Shown here piece after piece: positions 30,578-34,626 of a DNA stretch of 34,626 nt. The notes below the pieces were generated by a model, which saw only the letters and a program-made list of their open reading frames with translations, did not search any database and was not told the DNA's origin. This DNA is from Candidatus Dormiibacterota bacterium (GTDB lineage: Bacteria > Chloroflexota > Dormibacteria > Aeolococcales > Aeolococcaceae). Every line of letters starts with the position of its first letter. Positions within the stretch are counted from its first letter, which is position 1. The stretch is from positions 1 through 34,626 of the forward strand of contig PKWB01000195.1 of NCBI GenBank assembly GCA_003131685.1, read 5' to 3'. The position numbers and the translations under genes are program-made.

Positions 30578-31534
30578 TCATTCGGCCAGCAGCGACCGCA
30601 TCAGGGCGTCGTAGGCGGTGTCCATGGTCACGTGCGCGTAGACCTGGTTGATCATGGTCAGCGACTCGTGGCCGACGATCCGGGACAGCAGGATCGGGTT
30701 CAGACCGCCCTCGAGCTGCCAGGTGATGAAGCTGTGTCGGAACAGGTGCGGATAGACCCGTTTGGTGATGCCGGCGTCGAGCGCCAGGAGCCGGATCATC
30801 TGCTGGATCCCCGATTGGGTGAGCGCCGCATAGTCGCCCGTCCGGGCGCTGCGCTTGCTGGCGAGGAAGAGCCGAGTGCTCGGCGATTCCCGCCGGGTGT
30901 GCTGCGCGAAGCGCTTCAACCGCTGGGCGAGAACAGGTGCGATGGGCACCTTCCGGTCCCGGCTGCCCTTCCCCTGCACCCGGAGGAAATGCCGTCGACC
31001 CTCGGTGAGGACGTCATCGCTACTCAGCTTCAGCAACTCGCCGAGACGGATCCCTGAGTCGGCGAGCGTCCGGACGACTAGCTTGTCCCGTTCCAGCGCC
31101 GCGGCGTTCTCCATCGCCTCGATCTCTTTGCGGCTGAGCACGTCGAGGATGCGCCGCTCGAGCTTCGGGCGCTGAGCCTTGGCCCCAATCGTCTCGCCTG
31201 AGTCCTTCGCCCAGGCGAGGTACGTGTTGATCGCCCTGACGTAGCTGTGGACCGTCGCCTTCGCCAGAGGACGGCCAGAGCGGGAGCCGGTGCCGTCGAG
31301 CAGCCCCTCGGTGAGCTCCTTCATGTGCCGGTCAGTCAACTGCGCCGGCTCGGCGACTCCGGCCCTCGTGCAGTAGGGCAGGAGCACACCTTCGAGGGCG
31401 TCGCGGTAGATGAGGCCAGTCTTCCGAGAGCGCGTCTCGCCCGTTTTCGTCGGCGCCTGCAGGAACTCCTCGATGAGCCGCTGCAGCGTCGTTCCCGCGT
31501 CCGGTTTCGGAGCTACCAAGGCCAGCTTTGGCAC
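30578..31534 (-). CDS. Tyrosine integrase beside the tRNA attachment site
   Basis: 318 aa from GTG 31534. Residues about 15-115 are the core-binding domain (LQRLIEEFLQAP, SYVRAINTYLAWAKDSGE). Catalytic residues are all present: Arg163 (SGIRLGELL), Lys189 (QGKGSRDRKV), His263-x-x-Arg266 (HLFRHSFIT), His289 (VGHES) and Tyr299 (NQVYAHV). There is no N-terminal arm-binding zinc domain. Its place next to the intact tRNA-Thr and the right 53-bp repeat makes it the likely integrase of the whole element. Confidence 0.93.
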   Translation of the reverse strand: MPKLALVAPKPDAGTTLQRLIEEFLQAPTKTGETRSRKTGLIYRDALEGVLLPYCTRAGVAEPAQLTDRHMKELTEGLLDGTGSRSGRPLAKATVHSYVRAINTYLAWAKDSGETIGAKAQRPKLERRILDVLSRKEIEAMENAAALERDKLVVRTLADSGIRLGELLKLSSDDVLTEGRRHFLRVQGKGSRDRKVPIAPVLAQRLKRFAQHTRRESPSTRLFLASKRSARTGDYAALTQSGIQQMIRLLALDAGITKRVYPHLFRHSFITWQLEGGLNPILLSRIVGHESLTMINQVYAHVTMDTAYDALMRSLLAE

Positions 31535-31682
31535 TGCCTGATCCTCAGCGACTCAGCGGGTTTGTGGCTAACCCTCTCTACTGATGGTGCCGCCTGTTGC
31601 AGAGAATACACCATTGCGAGGCGGTTGGGATGGTATGGGGACGCGAGGAAACGCTATATGGGAATTGGGATACTGGGAGCAT

Positions 31683-31735
31683 CGGAGCCGATGGGGAGAT
31701 TCGAACTCCCGACCAACCGCTTACAAGGCGGTTGC
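31683..31735. repeat. Right attachment site: 53-bp repeat inside tRNA-Thr
   Basis: Identical to 14551-14603. Here it is continuous with the 5' half of the tRNA, so the host tRNA is whole. The recombination point must lie within these 53 bp, most likely in the anticodon or T-arm part. Confidence 0.88.
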
Positions 31736-31757
31736 TCTACCCCTGAGCTACATCGGC
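31686..31757 (-). tRNA. tRNA-Thr (anticodon TGT)
   Basis: 72 nt fold: acceptor GCCGATG with CATCGGC, D-stem GCTC with GAGC, anticodon stem ACCGC with GCGGT around loop CTTGTAA (anticodon TGT, reading ACA), T-stem GGGAG with CTCCC and loop TTCGAAT. The discriminator is T, and CCA is not encoded (CCG follows). It is the integration target of the element, which enters from the 3' side. Confidence 0.95.
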
Positions 31758-31836
31758 TGGGCTCCCGGATTCTCCCATGGGGACTCCTCAACGTTGCCCT
31801 AATCGGGGCCGCTGCGGTAATCTCGACCTTGGTCCA

Positions 31837-32553
31837 ATGGGAAAGACCACCACCCTCACCGCGCCGGCAGGCAACCACCTGTTGGAGGCGCTACCGGACG
31901 AGGAGCGCGACGCGCTCATCCAGCATCTTCGACCTGCGCACCTGAGCGTCAAGACCGTCATCTTCGATCCTGGACAGCCCATCTCGTACATCCATTTCCC
32001 GGTCGACGGGGTGATCTCGTTGGTCACGCCGCTCGCCGACGGGAACATCGTCGAGGTGGCGACGATCGGCAACGAGGGGATCGTCGGGGTGCCGCTCGTC
32101 CCCGGAGGATCGCTCGCCGTCCGCGCGATCTCACAGGTCGCGGGAAGGACGCTGCGCATCGAGGCGGGCGAGTTCGCCAGGGGGCTCGAACGGCTGCCCG
32201 CGTTCCGCGACCTGGTGCAGAAGTACGTGCAGGCGCTCTTCGGGCAGATCTCGCAGGCGGCCGCGTGCAACCGCCTGCACTCCAACGAGGAGCGGCTCAG
32301 CCGGTGGCTGCTCATGAGCCACGATCGCGTCGGCACCGACACCTTCGCGATCACGCACGAGTTCCTCGGCCAGATGCTCGGATCGCGCCGCGCGACGGTC
32401 ACCCTCTCGGCCGGGCTCCTGCAGTCCGCGGGGCTGATCCGATACCACCGGGGCCGGGTCACCATCGTGGATCGGGAGGGCCTCGAGTCGGTCTCGTGCG
32501 AGTGCTACGGGATCATCAAGGCGGCGCTCGACCGGGTGGTCGCCGAGGACTGA
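31837..32553 (+). CDS. Crp/Fnr-family transcriptional regulator
   Basis: 238 aa from ATG 31837; the open frame from 31777 reaches into the tRNA leader and is less likely. Residues about 15-130 form a cyclic-nucleotide-binding-like beta roll (FDPGQPISYIHFPVDGVISL, DGNIVEVATIGNEGIVGVPL). The classical cAMP-contact signature is not seen, so the ligand may differ. Residues about 150-230 form the Crp-type winged helix (FAITHEFLGQMLGSRRATVT, LLQSAGLIRYHRGRVTIVDR). A Cys pair (SCECY) lies near the C-terminus. It is divergent from tRNA-Thr and convergent with the oxidoreductase gene, 4 bp apart. Confidence 0.9.
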   Translation: MGKTTTLTAPAGNHLLEALPDEERDALIQHLRPAHLSVKTVIFDPGQPISYIHFPVDGVISLVTPLADGNIVEVATIGNEGIVGVPLVPGGSLAVRAISQVAGRTLRIEAGEFARGLERLPAFRDLVQKYVQALFGQISQAAACNRLHSNEERLSRWLLMSHDRVGTDTFAITHEFLGQMLGSRRATVTLSAGLLQSAGLIRYHRGRVTIVDREGLESVSCECYGIIKAALDRVVAED

Positions 32554-32557
32554 GCCC

Positions 32558-33982
32558 TCAGGGCACCAGGTCCTCGCGCAGCTCGCCGGCGGTGGCGCGC
32601 CCGCCATCGAACAACCGGGCCACCGCCTGCTGCACCCCGACCGACATCGACGGGTAGGCGTGCACCGCCTGGGCCAGCCGCCCGCTGAACGCGTGCACCT
32701 GCATCCCGACCACGAACTCGTGGATCAACTCACCGGCACCCGGTCCCGCGATGTGGGCGCCGAGGATGGTTCCGCCGCCCGCATGACCGAGCATGGGCCT
32801 GCCACCGGTGACGACCTTGATCAGGCCCCTGGTGCGGCGCGCGATCACGGCGCGGTCGACGGCTGTGAACGGGAGCGTGACCGCGCGCACGCTGTCGCCG
32901 TGCGCTCGCCGCGCCTCGGGTTCGGTGAGCCCGACATGGGCGATCTCGGGGTCGGTGAAGATCACCCACGGGATCACCCGATATGACGCCGCCTGCTGAC
33001 GCTCGAAAGCATTGTTGGCGGCAAGCCGCCCCTGGTACGCGGCGACGTGGGTGAAGGGCAGCGTCCCGGTGACGTCGCCGGCCGCGAAGATGCCGTGCAC
33101 CGATGTGCGCAGATGCGCATCCACCACGATGCCGCGCTCCCCCGCGCGCACACCGATGGTTTCGAGTCCGAGGCCCTCAGTATTCGCCCTGCGGCCGGTG
33201 GCAACGAGGATCTGATCGCCGGCGAGCAGGCGCTCGCCCGCGCCGTCGCGAACCGTCAGCTCGACGCCACGTTCCGCGCGTGCGAAGCGCACCGGCTGCA
33301 CGCCAAGATGAAAGCGAAGGCCCTCCGACCCGAGAATGTCGCGCATGACGGTCGCAATCTCCGGGTCCTCACGTGGAAGGAACGCCGCCTCGACGCCGAT
33401 GACATCCACGTCAGTCCCCAACCGGGCGAACGCCTGCGCGAGCTCGAGTCCAACCGCACCGGCACCGAGGACGAGCAGACGGCGCGGCTGCTCGTGCAGC
33501 TCGAAGATGGTTTCGTTGGTGAGGTACGGCACCGTGTCCATGCCGTCGATCGCGGGGATCGCCGGCCTGCTTCCCGTGCACACCACCAGGTGTTCCGCGC
33601 TGAAACGATCGTCGTCGACGGCGAGCGTATGTGCATCAACCAGCGCGGCGCGCCCACGTCGCACGACAACGCCTGCGGCCTCGAGATGCGACTCGTCCTC
33701 GTGCCGCGCAATGTCGCTGATGACGCCGTGGACGTGGTCCATGACCGCGGCGAAATCGACCCCCACGTCACCGACGTGGATCCCGAAGCGCTCGGCGTTC
33801 GCCGCGGTGTGCCGCACCGATGCCGCTTCGATGAGCGCCTTCGACGGCACGCAGTCCCACAGGTTGGCCGCGCCGCCGATGACGTCCTTCTCCACCAGCA
33901 CCACCTCGGCTCCGAGGCGGGCGGCGGTCGACGCCGCCGCAGTCCCGGCCGGGCCGCCTCCGATGACGACGAGACGCACCAC
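32558..33982 (-). CDS. FAD-dependent pyridine nucleotide-disulfide reductase family enzyme lacking the redox disulfide (quinone reductase-like)
   Basis: 474 aa. FAD-binding GGGPAG (8-13), NAD(P)-binding VLGAGAVGLELAQAFARLG, the second FAD motif GIFAAGDVTG and the C-terminal dimer domain are all present. At the active-site position the usual CxxxxC before VPSK reads AANLWDC (Ala39 to Cys44), so the first Cys is missing. The C-terminal His-Pro of dihydrolipoamide dehydrogenases is replaced by Tyr-Pro (HAYPSMSVG). It thus cannot act as a dihydrolipoamide dehydrogenase. Relatives with such losses, such as mycobacterial LpdA-type proteins, reduce quinones with NAD(P)H. It lies 11 bp after a MerR-type regulator in one operon. 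Confidence 0.88.
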   Translation of the reverse strand: MVRLVVIGGGPAGTAAASTAARLGAEVVLVEKDVIGGAANLWDCVPSKALIEAASVRHTAANAERFGIHVGDVGVDFAAVMDHVHGVISDIARHEDESHLEAAGVVVRRGRAALVDAHTLAVDDDRFSAEHLVVCTGSRPAIPAIDGMDTVPYLTNETIFELHEQPRRLLVLGAGAVGLELAQAFARLGTDVDVIGVEAAFLPREDPEIATVMRDILGSEGLRFHLGVQPVRFARAERGVELTVRDGAGERLLAGDQILVATGRRANTEGLGLETIGVRAGERGIVVDAHLRTSVHGIFAAGDVTGTLPFTHVAAYQGRLAANNAFERQQAASYRVIPWVIFTDPEIAHVGLTEPEARRAHGDSVRAVTLPFTAVDRAVIARRTRGLIKVVTGGRPMLGHAGGGTILGAHIAGPGAGELIHEFVVGMQVHAFSGRLAQAVHAYPSMSVGVQQAVARLFDGGRATAGELREDLVP

Positions 33983-33993
33983 TGTGTTGTACC

Positions 33994-34596
33994 TCAGTCC
34001 TGCGACTCGGCGCTCCCCATGGCGGCTTGATACTTCCTCATGCGCTCATCGAGGTGCGAGGCGAAGACGGCCAGTTGCTGCTGGCGGTCTTCCACGCGCC
34101 GCCGGAGGGACTCGAGGATGGGCAGCCCTTCTGCCAGGATGGCCTGCCGGCGGGCAGGCGGCGGACCCGACCGGTACTCCGCCTTCAGCTCTTCGAGATG
34201 GTCCCACGCCGCGAGCGTTTCACCGATCTCGTCGAGGTCGAGGCCGAGCAGGGTCTGGAGCTCCCGGATCTGTTGGAGGCGGTCGAGCTCGTCGGCGCCG
34301 TAGCGGCGCTGTGCCGTGCTCGACTGCCTCGACGGCCGGACCAGGCCGAGCTGCTCGTAGTAGCGGAGCGTCCGGGTTGTCGTGCCGAGGAGCTCGGCTG
34401 CCTCCCCGATCGAGATGAGCGGGCTCGGCAGGTCCTCGACGCCACCGGAGGCCGGGGCCGGCTGGGCCGTCCTGGGGGCGGCCGGCGCCGCCTCAGCAGT
34501 CCCGGGACTTGGGGAGGCCGCTTCGGCGGTCCCGCGAGCGACAGGAGTCGCCTCGGCGCCAGCCACGTCGGCCGCCTCGGCCGTCTTGGGGCTCAC
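33994..34596 (-). CDS. MerR-family transcriptional regulator, start uncertain
   Basis: 200 aa from GTG 34596, but the frame stays open to the right edge, so the gene may begin outside the window. The first 50 residues are an Ala/Pro/Thr-rich segment with repeated GTAEAA words, unlike compact MerR proteins; the true start might be further in. The HTH is at about residues 60-130 (ISIGEAAELLGTTTRTLRYY, EQLGLVRPSR, RRYGADELDRL), followed by a coiled-coil dimer helix (LESLRRRVEDRQQQLAVFAS). No effector Cys is seen. It probably regulates the oxidoreductase gene directly downstream. Confidence 0.85.
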   Translation of the reverse strand: MSPKTAEAADVAGAEATPVARGTAEAASPSPGTAEAAPAAPRTAQPAPASGGVEDLPSPLISIGEAAELLGTTTRTLRYYEQLGLVRPSRQSSTAQRRYGADELDRLQQIRELQTLLGLDLDEIGETLAAWDHLEELKAEYRSGPPPARRQAILAEGLPILESLRRRVEDRQQQLAVFASHLDERMRKYQAAMGSAESQD

Positions 34597-34626
34597 CGTC
34601 GGGACCCGATCGTCACGGGGGACCCG

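Larger units (their letters stand above)
14551..31735. mobile_element. Integrative element inserted at the 3' end of tRNA-Thr (phage-satellite-like or plasmid-like)
   Basis: Perfect 53-bp direct repeats at 14551-14603 and 31683-31735 are made of the 3' 50 nt of a tRNA-Thr gene plus 3 bp beyond it. The intact tRNA is at the right end and a tyrosine recombinase (30578-31534) lies 149 bp from the right-hand repeat, the normal layout of tRNA-targeting integrative elements. Between the repeats are replication genes, an iteron-like array, phage-type genes (prohead protease, HNH nuclease), further recombinases and secreted-protein cargo. Conjugation genes, portal, terminase and capsid genes are not seen, so it is more likely a satellite or decayed prophage than a complete phage or conjugative element. 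Confidence 0.85.

Noticed and set aside
31247-31945. Long plus-strand ORF across the integrase, attachment site and tRNA
   Set aside because: It runs through an antisense tRNA and the integrase gene and shows no protein features.
33047-34030. 327-aa plus-strand ORF opposite the flavin reductase
   Set aside because: Antisense shadow of a gene with complete FAD and NAD motifs.

Overview
The window is high-GC bacterial DNA. Short or overlapping gene junctions (ATGA, GTGA), GTG/TTG starts, many secreted beta-propeller and lipoprotein genes, and ECF sigma factor/membrane-protein pairs suggest a soil bacterium of the Terrabacteria type (Chloroflexota, Dormibacterota or Actinomycetota). That placement is inference; no rRNA or other phylogenetic marker is present.

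Region 1 (1-14415, resident chromosome) is a surface-sensing cluster. It holds a Kelch protein cut by the left edge, two unknown single-pass proteins, and a minus-strand ECF sigma factor with its membrane partner. A co-directional plus-strand run follows: Kelch lipoprotein, ECF sigma factor, membrane protein with cytoplasmic N-terminus and Asp-box propeller, a membrane protein sharing an ectodomain with the first sigma partner, a multipass protein, three Asp-box/YCF48-like lipoproteins, then another ECF sigma factor with a propeller-bearing partner. The sigma/partner pairs overlap by 4-8 nt, as expected for sigma/anti-sigma modules whose sensing part lies outside the cell.

Region 2 (14551-31735) is a 17.1-17.2 kb integrated element. 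It is bounded by perfect 53-bp direct repeats made of the 3' part of a tRNA-Thr(TGT) gene. The intact tRNA is at the right end, next to a tyrosine recombinase. The left arm carries a control region (DNA-binding protein and XRE-type regulator, divergent), an ssDNA-binding-like protein with an SSB-type acidic tail, a prim-pol/P-loop replication protein, an unusual dyad-symmetric array of 9-bp iteron-like repeats (18314-18540), a RecA/AAA-like protein with a degenerate P-loop, an HK97-type prohead protease lacking a start codon, an HNH nuclease and small phage-like ORFs. The middle (22.0-27.7 kb) is cargo: secreted PQQ-type and Cys-rich seven-repeat propellers, a truncated serine recombinase, two paralogous secreted proteins and two tiny Cys-rich proteins. 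The right arm has an 89-aa ORF coupled to a second tyrosine recombinase, a Fic protein with its own inhibitory motif, and the tRNA-adjacent integrase. It looks like a phage-satellite-like or plasmid-like integrative element with a remnant capsid gene.

Region 3 (31757-34626, resident chromosome) has a Crp/Fnr-type regulator convergent with a flavin disulfide-reductase-family enzyme that has lost its redox Cys pair, preceded by a MerR-type regulator that is open to the right edge.
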